Shown here: piece after piece, positions 1-8,748 of the stretch
Position numbering within the stretch: the stretch's first letter is position 1
Layout of the letters: each line of letters begins with the position of its first letter
Assembly (NCBI RefSeq): GCF_002081715.1
Contig: NZ_MUKP01000001.1
Location: 124,001-188,000 of the forward strand
Source: Nocardia donostiensis
Lineage (GTDB): Bacteria > Actinomycetota > Actinomycetes > Mycobacteriales > Mycobacteriaceae
Direction: 5' to 3'
DNA length: 64,000 nucleotides
Notes under the pieces: generated by a model
Seen by the model: only the letters and a program-made list of their open reading frames with translations
What the model was told of the DNA's origin: nothing
Databases searched by the model: none
Position numbers and translations under genes: made by a program

Positions 1-1965
1 ATCGAGCGCGTGATGCAGGTGCTGAGCCGCCGCACCAAGAACAACCCGGTGCTGATCGGCGAGCCCGGCGTCGGTAAGACCGCCGTCGTCGAGGGCCTGG
101 CGCAGGCCATCGTCAACGGCGAGGTGCCGGAAACGCTGAAGGACAAGCAGCTCTACACCCTCGACCTGGGTTCCCTGGTCGCGGGCAGCCGCTACCGTGG
201 TGATTTCGAAGAGCGCCTGAAGAAGGTGCTCAAGGAGATCAACACCCGCGGCGACATCATCCTGTTCATCGACGAGCTGCACACGCTGGTCGGTGCGGGT
301 GCCGCCGAGGGCGCCATCGACGCGGCTTCCATCCTCAAGCCGAAGCTGGCCCGCGGTGAACTGCAGACCATCGGCGCCACCACCCTCGACGAATACCGCA
401 AGTACATCGAGAAGGACGCCGCCCTGGAGCGCCGCTTCCAGCCGGTCCAGGTGGGCGAGCCGACAGTCGAGCACACCATCAATATCCTCAAGGGCCTGCG
501 CGACCGCTACGAGGCACATCACCGGGTCTCCATCACCGATGGTGCGCTGGTTGCCGCCGCGACCCTGGCCGACCGCTACATCAACGACCGGTTCCTGCCG
601 GACAAGGCGATCGACCTGATCGACGAGGCAGGCGCCCGGATGCGTATCCGTCGCATGACCGCGCCGCCGGACCTGCGCGAATTCGACGACAAGATCGCCG
701 ACGCGCGCCGGGAGAAGGAGTCCGCGATCGACGCGCAGGACTTCGAGAAGGCCGCGCGCCTGCGGGACAAGGAAAAGCAGCTGGTCGCCAAGCGGGCCGA
801 GCGGGAGAAGCAGTGGCGTTCCGGTGACCTGGACGTCGTCGCCGAGGTCGACGACGAGCAGATCGCGGAGGTACTGGCCAACTGGACCGGTATCCCGGTG
901 TTCAAGCTCACCGAGGAGGAGACCACCAGGCTGCTCCGTATGGAGGACGAGCTGCACAAGCGGATCATCGGCCAGGAGGATGCCGTCAAGGCTGTCTCCA
1001 AGGCGATCCGACGCACTCGTGCCGGCCTGAAGGACCCGAAGCGTCCGTCCGGTTCGTTCATCTTCGCCGGCCCGTCCGGTGTCGGTAAGACCGAGCTGTC
1101 CAAGGCGCTGGCGAACTTCCTGTTCGGCGAGGACGATGCGCTCATCCAGATTGATATGGGCGAGTTCCACGACCGCTTCACCGCCTCGCGGCTGTTCGGT
1201 GCCCCTCCGGGCTATGTCGGCTACGAGGAGGGCGGCCAGCTCACCGAGAAGGTGCGCCGCAAGCCGTTCTCGGTTGTGCTGTTCGACGAGATCGAAAAGG
1301 CCCACCAGGAGATCTACAACACGCTGTTGCAGGTGTTGGAGGACGGCCGCCTCACCGACGGCCAGGGCCGGACCGTGGACTTCAAGAACACGGTGCTGAT
1401 CTTCACCTCGAACCTCGGCACCTCGGATATCTCGAAGGCCGTCGGGTTGGGCTTCTCCCAGTCCAACAACGAGGGCTCGAACTACGAGCGGATGAAGCTC
1501 AAGGTCAACGACGAGCTGAAGAAGCACTTCCGTCCCGAGTTCCTCAACCGTATCGACGACGTGATCGTCTTCCACCAGCTCACCACCGACCAGATCGTGG
1601 AGATGGTGGACCTGATGATCGGCCGCGTCGAGACGCAGCTGAAGAACAAGGACATGGCGATCGAACTCACCGATACCGCCAAGAAGCTGCTGGCCAAGCG
1701 TGGTTTCGACCCCGTGCTCGGTGCCCGGCCGCTGCGCCGCACCATCCAGCGCGAGATCGAGGACCAGCTGTCGGAGAAGATCCTGTTCGGCGAGATCGGC
1801 CCCGGCCAGACCGTCCAGGTCGATGTCGAGGGCTGGGACGGCGAAGGCTCCGGCGAGGACGCCAGGTTCACCTTCACCAGCAAAGCGAAGCTGACCAAGG
1901 ACTCCGCTGACAAGCCGGTCGCTGCGCTCGCAGGCGCGGGCGAGGGCGAGGCCGCAGCCGAATAA
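1..1965 (+). CDS. clpC: ClpC-type AAA+ unfoldase, 5'-truncated by window edge
   Basis: ATP-dependent unfoldase that feeds substrates to the ClpP peptidase in the cytosol. The reading frame is open from base 1, so the first roughly 190 residues (Clp N-domain repeats and start of D1) lie outside the window. Visible in order: D1 Walker A GEPGVGKT (visible residues about 20-27), D1 Walker B LFIDELH, a UVR/middle-domain helix pair (about 225-265, [12 protein letters not shown]), D2 Walker [10 protein letters not shown]2 Walker [11 protein letters not shown], and a C-terminal ClpB_D2-small domain. The UVR-type middle segment marks it as ClpC rather than ClpB or ClpA. The last 30 residues are a low-complexity Ala/Gly/Glu tail. 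A strong hairpin follows the stop. In M. tuberculosis clpC1 lies just beyond the same conserved block found downstream here. Confidence 0.97.
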   Translation: MERVMQVLSRRTKNNPVLIGEPGVGKTAVVEGLAQAIVNGEVPETLKDKQLYTLDLGSLVAGSRYRGDFEERLKKVLKEINTRGDIILFIDELHTLVGAGAAEGAIDAASILKPKLARGELQTIGATTLDEYRKYIEKDAALERRFQPVQVGEPTVEHTINILKGLRDRYEAHHRVSITDGALVAAATLADRYINDRFLPDKAIDLIDEAGARMRIRRMTAPPDLREFDDKIADARREKESAIDAQDFEKAARLRDKEKQLVAKRAEREKQWRSGDLDVVAEVDDEQIAEVLANWTGIPVFKLTEEETTRLLRMEDELHKRIIGQEDAVKAVSKAIRRTRAGLKDPKRPSGSFIFAGPSGVGKTELSKALANFLFGEDDALIQIDMGEFHDRFTASRLFGAPPGYVGYEEGGQLTEKVRRKPFSVVLFDEIEKAHQEIYNTLLQVLEDGRLTDGQGRTVDFKNTVLIFTSNLGTSDISKAVGLGFSQSNNEGSNYERMKLKVNDELKKHFRPEFLNRIDDVIVFHQLTTDQIVEMVDLMIGRVETQLKNKDMAIELTDTAKKLLAKRGFDPVLGARPLRRTIQREIEDQLSEKILFGEIGPGQTVQVDVEGWDGEGSGEDARFTFTSKAKLTKDSADKPVAALAGAGEGEAAAE

Positions 1966-1978
1966 CCTCATAACGGCG

Positions 1979-2015
1979 AATGTGCCGGTCACCGATTGTC
2001 GGTGGCCGGCACATT
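1979..2015 (+). terminator. Hairpin terminator after clpC
   Basis: A 15-bp stem (AATGTGCCGGTCACC against GGTGGCCGGCACATT, one G-T pair) with a 7-base loop starts 13 bases after the clpC stop and is followed by GTCGTTTGTG. The U-tract is weak, as is usual in high-GC actinobacteria. The convergent kinase gene ends at 2090, so it could work in both directions. Confidence 0.75.
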
Positions 2016-2089
2016 GTCGTTTGTGCTCACCCGTTCACTGCCAGCCCGGCCGCACCAGCCCCGATGCGTAGGCGACGAAACACGAATGG

Positions 2090-3808
2090 TTACCGCAGCG
2101 CAGCCCCGCTCCGCGTGTTGCCGCCAGGAGAGCCGCCGGTCCGTCCATCGGTATCGGAATCAACGGCGTTGCCGGTATCGGTTGCGCCCGGCCCTCGCGT
2201 ACTGCCGCGCGGTGCAGATGCGGAGCGGGAGTTGTCCGGTGTCGCTGTCTTGTCGCGGCCGGTCGGTGCGCTGCCCGTGTGCTGCGCCCGGACGCTTCCC
2301 TGGTCGGGCGCGGTGGCTGTCCGGCCAGGGTCTGCCTGCTCTTCCTGATCTGCCACTGGCGCGGCGGGTGGTTTGTTGGGCAGGCGCGCGGCCACTCGGA
2401 AGCCGCCGCTCGGGCGTGGTCCGGCGGTGAGTGCCCCACCGAGGGCGTGGGCGCGTTCCCGCATTCCGAGGATGCCGTTGCCGAGGTGGGTGCCGCTCCG
2501 CGCGGCAGTGGTGGTGGGGCGGCTGTTGTCGATGGTGAAATCCACCGACTCGGGGGTGTAGCGGACGGTGACCGTTGCATCCGCGCCGGGCGCGTGCTGG
2601 ATGACGTTGGTGAGCGATTCCTGGATGATCCGCGCCGCAGCTACATCGATGACGCTGGGCAGCGGTTCGGTGTTGCCGAGCACCCTGGTGTGCACGGTCA
2701 GCCCGGTCTCGCGGGTTCGGTGCAGCAGTTCGTCCAGGTCGGCGAGGCTCGGGGCGGGATTCCGGGGCGCGGCGGCGCGCTCGCCATGGGCTGCAGGCTC
2801 GTCGGAAGCCGCCATGGAAGGCTCGCCGGCGGTATCGGCCGTGCCGGCCCGGTTGTGGGCGTCGGCGCCGTCCGCGGCCTGGGGCAGACGGCTGAGCGTT
2901 GCCCCGTCATCGGTGCGAAGGCCAACGGCATCAAACGCGTTCCGCCCTCGGCGTGCTCGGATGCCCCGCCGCGCCCGCTTGCGACCGGCCTTGCCGGTGG
3001 GTACGGCCGTACCGGGTGCAGCGGCGTCTTCCGATTCGTCACCGGTGCCGCCGGAACGAATGGTGTGCAGCAGGGTATGTACCTCGCCGAGCGCTTCCTT
3101 GCTGGTGTCCTTGATCGTCCCCAGCGCGGTGGCGGCCTGTTCCGGTTTGTTGTCGAACAGTTCCAGCGCCATCGATGCCTGCGCAGTGATCAGCGAAAGG
3201 CGATGCGCCAGCCCATCGTGCAGTTCCCGCGCGGTCGCCAGCCTCTCCTGCATGGCCCTGCGTTGCTGTTGTGCGAGCTCGTCCCGGCGCGCGGCCTCGG
3301 TGCGTTGTGCGCGTTCGGCCAGTACTGTTCGGCGCTGTCTGATTCCCTCGGCGGCGGCGACGAGTACCGTCAGCCAGGCCAATAGTCCGAACACCTGCCA
3401 GACCTCGGTAGGTTTGCCGAGCAGCGGGGGGAGTGGCCACACCAGCAGCAGGTAACCGACCGGGACCAGCGGATAGGTCAGCCATCTCGATCCGGTGATC
3501 GCCGCGGTCAGGAACGCGATGACCAGCGAAAGGAAGATCGGCCCGTAACCGTAGCCCAGGTACAGGTAGGCCGCGCATATCCCGATGCTGCCGCCGAGCA
3601 CCGCGAGCGGCTGATAGCGGCGCAGCACCAGCAGCAACGGCCCGGCCACAAGCAGGGCGTAACCGACGGTGTCCAGGGAGCGAACGTCGGTCTGCTCCAG
3701 ATTCGCTGCCCGCCCACCGGCGACCTGTACCAGGGCGACGACAAGCGCCACTGCCCAGTCCCATCCGACCAGGCCGCGGCCCGTTATACCGAACTCCCGC
3801 ACCCGCAT
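2090..3808 (-). CDS. Orphan sensor histidine kinase (HisKA_3/NarL-partner type)
   Basis: Membrane sensor kinase of 572 residues. I chose the ATG at 3808 because upstream in-frame sequence is antisense to the neighbouring lipoprotein gene. An N-terminal set of about five to six membrane segments (residues 12-155) leads to a coiled linker and a HisKA_3 motif with phospho-acceptor His197 (ARELHDGLAHR). The GHKL ATPase N-box is RIIQESLTNVIQHA, followed by the GNGILGMRERA G-box. Two features are odd: a disordered Arg/Ala/Gly-rich insert of about 130 residues between HisKA_3 and the ATPase, and a disordered tail of roughly 110 residues. No response regulator is next to it, so the partner must be elsewhere. 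The family normally signals to NarL/LuxR-type regulators (established); the ligand is unknown. Confidence 0.88.
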   Translation of the reverse strand: MRVREFGITGRGLVGWDWAVALVVALVQVAGGRAANLEQTDVRSLDTVGYALLVAGPLLLVLRRYQPLAVLGGSIGICAAYLYLGYGYGPIFLSLVIAFLTAAITGSRWLTYPLVPVGYLLLVWPLPPLLGKPTEVWQVFGLLAWLTVLVAAAEGIRQRRTVLAERAQRTEAARRDELAQQQRRAMQERLATARELHDGLAHRLSLITAQASMALELFDNKPEQAATALGTIKDTSKEALGEVHTLLHTIRSGGTGDESEDAAAPGTAVPTGKAGRKRARRGIRARRGRNAFDAVGLRTDDGATLSRLPQAADGADAHNRAGTADTAGEPSMAASDEPAAHGERAAAPRNPAPSLADLDELLHRTRETGLTVHTRVLGNTEPLPSVIDVAAARIIQESLTNVIQHAPGADATVTVRYTPESVDFTIDNSRPTTTAARSGTHLGNGILGMRERAHALGGALTAGPRPSGGFRVAARLPNKPPAAPVADQEEQADPGRTATAPDQGSVRAQHTGSAPTGRDKTATPDNSRSASAPRGSTRGPGATDTGNAVDSDTDGRTGGSPGGNTRSGAALR

Positions 3809-4011
3809 CACCCTATTCGCCCATATATCGCGCACCATCGGTCTGCACACGTATTTCCTCCCGGTGCGCTGCACGGTGCAGGCGCGACCGGGCCGGTTTC
3901 GCATGCGTTGGCACGAGTATGTGCGTTCGGCGATACGACTGCACGCATAACGCGGAGCGCGACGGTAGACGGGCCGCTTCGGCGCGGCGTCGCTCCCGTA
4001 TCGGACAGAGC

Positions 4012-4529
4012 CTAGTCGGCTGGCAATCGATGCGGTGTCGGTGTGTGAACGATGCCGAAAAACACGGCCTTGTCGGCGGGATCGGGATAGATGCGGTAGA
4101 TGAATTCCTGGTCGGTCAGCGTATCGATGTCTACGTCGCGACGGAACTGTTCGACTCCCGCATCGTTTTCGCCACGGTGTTCCGGGTCGCACCGTCCGGC
4201 GTGACCGACCGATCATCGTGCATCTTGGGGGAATCGTCCAGGTTGAACATGGTGAACGTGCCATCCGGCTTGAAGTAGGCGAAGCCGACGTAATTGCTGA
4301 CCTCGGGGCCGGTCAACGGCATCGATGCGCCCTGAGAGTCCATCGCGGATGTCGTCTCCCAGGGCATAGTGGACAGAACCGCCGACGGTGAACCCTGGGC
4401 GACCGCTGGGGATGTCGCGGTGGGCGGGCTGGGAGTCGTGTTCGAGCTCGAGCTGTGGTCGTCATTTCCGCAAGCGCCGAGTAAGCCGACCGCGGCAAGA
4501 GCCATGATTGCGTGCGCAACTTTTTTCAT
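4012..4529 (-). pseudogene. DUF4822 lipoprotein gene with one-base frameshift
   Basis: The N-terminal part begins MKKVAHAIMALAAVGLLGACG, a signal peptide with a lipobox and a lipidation Cys at residue 20. A Ser/Thr/Pro linker and a domain follow that contains WETTSAMDSQG and GFAYFKPDGTFTMFNLDDSP, which I recognise as DUF4822 (function unknown). The frame stops early near 4131. From about 4166 the next frame continues the family sequence (DAGVEQFRRDVDID, then EFIYRIYPDPADKAVFF) to a TAG at 4012. Adding one base to the four-T run at 4166-4169 restores a full-length protein of about 172 residues. Its ATG overlaps the stop of the deaminase remnant upstream (ATGA), so it once formed an operon with it. 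This is either a real frameshift or a homopolymer error. Confidence 0.8.
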
Positions 4530-4897
4530 CGGGACCCACCTTTCTTGCTGTCGGTGGTCGGGGCGCCTGCGACGCGGCGCTCACCGTGGTTGCGTTCCTG
4601 CCAGCGGCGGTAGACGTCGACGGCGTCGTCGCGGGACAAATGACGCATCGGCAGGCGGCGCTGGTCCCACGGTTGGCGAATTCTTCGTAGAAAGTGTTGA
4701 GCTCGAAGTACTTTCGGTCGTCGACACAGTGCGGGGCGTAGGCCTCGCGGGTGGTCAGGAAGACCACCTCGTCGGGGGAGCAGTAGTACAGCGCGCCGAG
4801 GCACATCGGGCACGGCAGGGCCAGGATGTAGATGGTGGTCCCGGTGAGATGTTCGGTGCCGAGCGCGGTACAGGCCGCGTGGATCGCGAGGATCTGG
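4526..4897 (-). pseudogene. Nucleoside deaminase 3' remnant
   Basis: Reverse-strand remnant of a zinc-dependent cytidine/guanine deaminase-like enzyme. It begins at QILAIHAACTALGTEHLTG, just after the point where the catalytic HAE motif should be, so the whole N-terminal half is gone. The second zinc motif is present (PCPMCLGALYYC), as is the C-terminal segment TREAYAPHCVDDRKYFELN. After EEFA the frame breaks; one extra C near 4683 would restore the ending WDQRRLPMRHLSRDD and YRRWQERN. With no HAE half it cannot be active. It sits directly against the carbonic anhydrase remnant, as if a deletion had joined two genes. It is a different family member from the intact deaminase at 5660. Confidence 0.8.
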
Positions 4898-4898
4898 G

Positions 4899-5385
4899 TC
4901 AGGCGGCGACGGGCCGGTCGGGACCGGAGGCGTCGACCACCTGATCGCGCCGGTGCCGATGACGAATACCCAGCCTTCGACGGTCACCGTGCCTGCTGCC
5001 AGCGCCCGGGCCACCGCTGGATGTGTGGCCAGGTTTATTTGTTGTGAAACCACCTTCGCGCGGACCAGGGCTGCGGCGAGGGCGGTCATCGCCCCGCAGC
5101 CCGGATGCCCGCACACCACGATGCGGTCCACCCCCAGCACCACGACGGCGTATTCGATGCTGGCGGCCACGCCGTCTGCACCCGGCCCGTAGGCGGGCAC
5201 GAGATCGCCCGCGGTGCGGATGACGAACAATTCGCCGGGTTCGCTGCTGGTGATCAGCTCGGGTACGACGCGGGCATCGGAGAGCCGATGAACAGGTGCG
5301 CGGCGTGTGCGTGGTGGTGAGATGGGCGAACAGCTCCGCCTTGACTGGAAACACCGTGTCGCGGAAATGGCTGACACCGGTTCCG
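4899..5385 (-). pseudogene. Beta-carbonic anhydrase pseudogene with three one-base deletions
   Basis: Reverse-strand relic of a beta-carbonic anhydrase. Recognisable pieces in three frames: FRDTVFPVKAELFAHL, then HLFIG, then SDARVVPELITSSEPGELFVIRTAG-type sequence, IEYAVVVLGV, CGHPGCGAMTAL and VEGWVFVIGTGAIR, ending VVDASGPDRPVAA. Restoring one base near 5308, one near 5290 and one near 4940 rejoins them. The lesion near 5290 falls in the codon that should encode the first zinc-binding Cys (GCSDAR). The 5' end runs into the TnpB scrap at about 5388 and no start codon is evident. The genome has an intact paralogue at 9786. Confidence 0.82.
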
Positions 5386-5387
5386 AG

Positions 5388-5450
5388 GTGGGCATCGACC
5401 TCGGGTTGACGACGTTCGCGGTCTTGTCGAACGGGCAGACGATTGCTTTG
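5388..5450 (+). mobile_element. TnpB (IS605/IS607-family) fragment
   Basis: Twenty codons read VGIDLGLTTFAVLSNGQTIA, the start of the RuvC-like nuclease domain of TnpB, including the first catalytic Asp. No other part of the transposon-encoded nuclease, no TnpA and no element ends are visible. The fragment is fused in frame to the ankyrin remnant downstream and abuts the carbonic anhydrase remnant upstream. I read it as the scar of an old insertion. A chance match is possible because the stretch is short. Confidence 0.55.
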
Positions 5451-5455
5451 CCACC

Positions 5456-5663
5456 CCCGAGGTGGACGGCCCTGCACGAGGCCATCGTCTACAGGGACGG
5501 TTCGCCGCGTTATCGTCAGGTTGTCACCGCACTGCTCAACGCCGGTGCCGATCCGTCGATTCGCGACGGCGCGGGCCGGATCGCACTCGACAACGCCCAG
5601 CGGCGTGGTCAGACCGATATCGTCACGATCCTGCGCAACCACCCGAACGGAGGTCGGCGATGA
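5456..5663 (+). pseudogene. Ankyrin-repeat protein 3' remnant
   Basis: The segment WTALHEAIVYRDGSPRYRQ, VTALLNAGADPSIRDGAGR and ALDNAQRRGQTDIVTILRN is one full ankyrin repeat and part of another: the C-terminus of a small ankyrin protein. Its N-terminus has been replaced by the TnpB scrap. The TGA stop overlaps the ATG of the following deaminase (ATGA), so the original gene was translationally coupled to it. The fused frame from 5307 could still be translated, but I know of no intact family member with this N-terminus. Confidence 0.65.
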
Positions 5664-6202
5664 GCCGCGATATGGATCTGCTGCGCCAGGCGATTGCCCT
5701 CGCCGAAGCGGCCGGAGAGCGTGGAAACCGCCCGTTCGGCGCGGTGATCACAACCACCGACGGTGTCGTGATCGCCACCGGCCGCAACGAGGTCGCCGAA
5801 ACCGGTATGGCCACCGCCCACGCCGAACTCACCGCCGTCACCGCCGCCACCGAGGCGGGCCGCGCCGTCGATCTGATCGGGGCCACGGTCTACGCCAGCG
5901 GCGAACCGTGCCCGATGTGCAGCGCGGCGATGGTGTGGGCCGGGATCGGCCGGATCGTCTTCGCCGCGGCCGAACCAGATTTCAGCGAAATCATCGACGG
6001 GGGACCACGGTTCACCCTGCGCTGTGCCGATGTGGTCGGCGCCGCCGATGTCGACCTCGATGTCTCGGGCCCGCACCTGGGCGAGGAGGCGCTCGCTCCG
6101 TTCCACCGCTTCGCCGAGAACTTCCCAGGAGGCGATAATCGCGCCGTGACTCGTGATACCGATTGGGCGCGGGTATCCGGTAAGTCGCAGGAGGGACCGT
6201 GA
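5660..6202 (+). CDS. Nucleoside deaminase (guanine/cytidine deaminase fold)
   Basis: Zinc-dependent hydrolytic deaminase of nucleobases or nucleosides, 180 residues. It has the HAE motif (ATAHAELTAVTAA) and the second zinc motif PCPMCSAAM, and looks complete. The ATG overlaps the ankyrin stop by four bases. The family includes guanine deaminases and tRNA adenosine deaminases; the substrate cannot be settled from sequence, though the stand-alone layout and the PCPMC motif suit guanine deaminase-like enzymes. The last 25 residues after NFPGGD are probably a non-conserved tail. Confidence 0.88.
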   Translation: MSRDMDLLRQAIALAEAAGERGNRPFGAVITTTDGVVIATGRNEVAETGMATAHAELTAVTAATEAGRAVDLIGATVYASGEPCPMCSAAMVWAGIGRIVFAAAEPDFSEIIDGGPRFTLRCADVVGAADVDLDVSGPHLGEEALAPFHRFAENFPGGDNRAVTRDTDWARVSGKSQEGP

Positions 6203-6378
6203 GCGACGTTCGCGCCGTGGCTCGCGGCGCTGCCTGGCTGTTCCGCTGTCGGCGGGGCCTGATCTGATCGCCTGCCCGCCATTCTGAACCGGACCGACCG
6301 ATCCGGATCGGAATATGATCTCGCCGGTAGGTTGCGTACGAGCGGCAGCGTGGCTCCGAACACAGGTATGGTCCAGTG

Positions 6379-6834
6379 ATGGTCGACCAGCAAGTGCGTT
6401 TACCGGACCTGTCAGCACGGCCGTATGAGCTCACGGTCGAGCGCGTCATGACCGCATCGCCGTCACTGTTATATCTGGCGTGGACCCAGGGTTTCGACAT
6501 TTGGTTCGCCGATCCCGAATCGGTGCGGATGCGTCCCGAGGTCAACGAACCGTTCTACTTCGAAGTCGTGCACGAGGGCATGCGCCATCCCCATTACGGC
6601 CGTTTCCTCCGGCTGGAGCCGAACCGATCGGTGGAGCTGACCTGGGTGACCGGCGCCGAAGGCACCGAAGGCGCGGAAACAGTGGTCAGGGTGGAGTTCG
6701 TACGTCAACCGCGAGGTATCCGGCTTCGCCTGCGGCACAGTGGCTTTCCCAACGAAGCCGCTCGCGACCGGCACCGCGCGGCCTGGCCTGCGGTACTGGA
6801 GCAGTTGGACAAGCGAACCGCTGCGGCCGGCTGA
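6379..6834 (+). CDS. SRPBCC/AHSA1-domain protein
   Basis: Small soluble protein of 151 residues with the START-like fold seen in Activator-of-Hsp90-ATPase (AHSA1) families. Landmarks are VERVMTASPSLLYLAWTQ near the N-terminus, DPESVRMRP, HYGRFLRLEPNRSVELTW in the middle and a long C-terminal helix ending LEQLDKRT. Start is ATG 6379; a GTG three bases upstream is also possible. Members bind hydrophobic ligands or act as co-factors of ArsR-type regulators, but no such regulator is adjacent and the ligand is unknown. Confidence 0.8.
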   Translation: MVDQQVRLPDLSARPYELTVERVMTASPSLLYLAWTQGFDIWFADPESVRMRPEVNEPFYFEVVHEGMRHPHYGRFLRLEPNRSVELTWVTGAEGTEGAETVVRVEFVRQPRGIRLRLRHSGFPNEAARDRHRAAWPAVLEQLDKRTAAAG

Positions 6835-6891
6835 ACCGGGCGAGTAGTTTCGACCTCGAACGCCAACGAACCATCCGCGAAAGGACTCCAG

Positions 6892-7335
6892 ATGCCCACA
6901 CGCACCGCACGTACCGCATGGACCGGCGGCCTCCAGGACGGCACCGGCCAAGTCGAGTTGACCAGCTCGGGGGTCGGCAAGTACGAGGTGTCGTTCCCGA
7001 AGCGTTCGGCTGACAACGCCGACGGCACCACCAGCCCGGAAGAGCTGATCGCCGCCGCGCACTCCTCTTGTTACGCGATGGCGCTGTCGGCGGAGATCGG
7101 CAATGCGGGCGGCACCCCGCAGAGCCTCGACGTCACCGCCGAAGTCACCCTCGGCGCCGATCCGGCGGGCGGTTTCCGCATCAGCACGGTCGCCCTCACT
7201 GTCCGCGGCCGCGTCACCGGTCTCGACTCCGACGGTTTCGCCGCCGCGGCTGCCGCCGCGAAATCCGGCTGCCCGGTCAGCAAGGCGCTGTCGGGCGTGC
7301 AGAACATCACCCTCGACGCCGCCCTGGAGTCCTGA
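6892..7335 (+). CDS. OsmC/Ohr-family thiol peroxidase
   Basis: Peroxiredoxin-like protein of 147 residues that reduces organic hydroperoxides using two active-site cysteines. Both are present: AAAHSSCYAMAL and KSGCPVSKAL. The order of motifs and the N-terminal TAWTGGLQDGTG match the OsmC subgroup (osmotically induced, often called osmC in actinobacteria) rather than Ohr. It has its own hairpin terminator and looks monocistronic. Reducing partners are not encoded nearby. Confidence 0.9.
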   Translation: MPTRTARTAWTGGLQDGTGQVELTSSGVGKYEVSFPKRSADNADGTTSPEELIAAAHSSCYAMALSAEIGNAGGTPQSLDVTAEVTLGADPAGGFRISTVALTVRGRVTGLDSDGFAAAAAAAKSGCPVSKALSGVQNITLDAALES

Positions 7336-7363
7336 ACGTCCTCCGGATCCGGCGAGTAACAGT

Positions 7364-7410
7364 GAGTGGCTCGCTCGTTCCGGTTGTGCGCCGGAACGAG
7401 CGAGCCACTC
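7364..7410. terminator. Bidirectional hairpin terminator between osmC and mhuD
   Basis: A perfect 20-bp stem (GAGTGGCTCGCTCGTTCCGG and its complement) with a 7-base loop TTGTGCG lies between the convergent osmC-like and mhuD genes. There is no U-tract on either side, so termination would depend on the stem alone, as often in actinobacteria. Confidence 0.75.
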
Positions 7411-7435
7411 GCCTGCCGCGGGCGGTCGTTACCGC

Positions 7436-7750
7436 TCAGGAGGTGGGTTTGCCCGCTACGTCGAGCACCACCTCGAATTCCAGTAGCGAAGCACCGGTGG
7501 CGACCGGTTTCTTCTGTTCACCCGCATGCGCCTGGCGGGCGGGACCGTCGCGCCACGCCGCGAACGACTCCTCCGAATCCCACTGGGTGACGACGAAGTA
7601 CCGGTTTTCGCCCGCCACTGGCCGCAGCAGTTGGAAGCCGAGGAACCCGGGGGAGTTCTCGACCGCGTGCGCACGGTGGGCGAACCGCTTCTCTAGTTCG
7701 GGTCCCGCGCCCTCGGGAACCTCGATCGCATTGATCTTCACAACAGCCAT
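7436..7750 (-). CDS. mhuD: MhuD-type heme-degrading monooxygenase
   Basis: Small ABM-fold protein (104 residues, dimeric in the family) that cleaves heme without a separate oxygenase scaffold. From memory it is close to M. tuberculosis Rv3592/MhuD, which turns heme into mycobilin and iron without releasing CO. The three residues known to matter in MhuD are all at the same positions: Asn7 (VKINAIEV), Trp66 and His75 (ARQAHAG). The stretch EKRFAHRAHAVENSPGF is also typical. A role in using host or environmental heme iron is therefore likely. The gene stands alone, convergent with osmC. Confidence 0.92.
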   Translation of the reverse strand: MAVVKINAIEVPEGAGPELEKRFAHRAHAVENSPGFLGFQLLRPVAGENRYFVVTQWDSEESFAAWRDGPARQAHAGEQKKPVATGASLLEFEVVLDVAGKPTS

Positions 7751-7812
7751 ATCCCCGACAATAGGGAAACCTCGCGCCCCTGTGTGGCCGCGGCTGCGGC
7801 AGAATCAGCACG

Positions 7813-8580
7813 ATGCTGCACGACGAAGGCGGAACCGGTACCCCGATCCTGCTGCTGCACGGGCTGATGGGCAGCGCGCGGACCTGGCAGGACCAACTGG
7901 ACTGGCTGCGCGAGTACGGGCGGGTCTACACCTTCGACGCCGCCGGGCACGGGCGCCCCGCTCCCACCGAACCGACCACCGAAGCATTCGTCGCCGACAT
8001 CGCCGCCGCCACCGCCGATATCGGCGCGCCCATGACCGTGATCGGGCATTCGATGGGTGGGCTGCACGCCTGGGTTTTCACCGCACAGCACCCGGAACGG
8101 GTCCGCGCGCTGGTGGTCGAAGATATGGCCGCCGATTTCACCGGTCGCACTGCCGCAGAATGGGCGGCGATGATCGAATCCTGGCCGCAGCCGTTTCCCG
8201 ACGCCGACGCCGTCCTCGGCTACTTCGGTCCCGTCGCGGGCCGGTACTTCCTCAACGCCTTCGACCTCGGTCCCGACGGCTACCGCCTACACGGCTCCGT
8301 GGCAACCTTCCGCGATATCTCCGAAGAATGGGGGGTGCGCGATTTCTGGACGCAGTGGCGGGCGGTACACGTACCGACCCTGCTGATCGAAGGCGAACAC
8401 ACCATCACCCCGCCCGGGCAGATGCGGCGCATGGGCGAGGAAAACCCCTACGCCGAACATGTGCTGATCCCCGACGCCGGTCATCTCGTCCACGACGACC
8501 AGCCCGACCGCTACCGGGAAGAAGTCGAACGATTCCTGCGCAGAGTGCTCGCCGAGCCCCCTTTCGAGGCACACACATAG
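7813..8580 (+). CDS. Alpha/beta-hydrolase
   Basis: Cytosolic alpha/beta-hydrolase of 255 residues. The oxyanion-hole motif is LLLHGLMG, the nucleophile elbow GHSMGG has Ser80, and the catalytic His is in DAGHLVHDD near the C-terminus, with an acid after IEGEH. The gene lies between mhuD and mutY, the same place as Rv3591c in M. tuberculosis, so it belongs to the conserved block. Substrate unknown. Confidence 0.88.
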   Translation: MLHDEGGTGTPILLLHGLMGSARTWQDQLDWLREYGRVYTFDAAGHGRPAPTEPTTEAFVADIAAATADIGAPMTVIGHSMGGLHAWVFTAQHPERVRALVVEDMAADFTGRTAAEWAAMIESWPQPFPDADAVLGYFGPVAGRYFLNAFDLGPDGYRLHGSVATFRDISEEWGVRDFWTQWRAVHVPTLLIEGEHTITPPGQMRRMGEENPYAEHVLIPDAGHLVHDDQPDRYREEVERFLRRVLAEPPFEAHT

Positions 8581-8748
8581 ATCTCGGTCTGTTCCAACCG
8601 CGGTCTCGCCTCGGCTGGCTGCTCTGGGGAAACGAAGCCACACTGCGAGACTGCGAACCTCCCGGACCGATAGAAACGGCTGCCTGCCCGTACTGACCCG
8701 GCCCGCACGGCGACGGCTTCTCACCCACCGGCTTACCGAACTGCAAGC

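Noticed and set aside
3809..4264. N-terminal extension of 152 codons for the histidine kinase
   Set aside because: This sequence is antisense-phase readout of the DUF4822 lipoprotein and its gap, rich in Arg and without membrane segments. The kinase starts naturally at ATG 3808.
5388..5450. A functional TnpB/IS605 element with guide RNA
   Set aside because: Only 20 codons of the nuclease are present, with no downstream right-end RNA region or TnpA.
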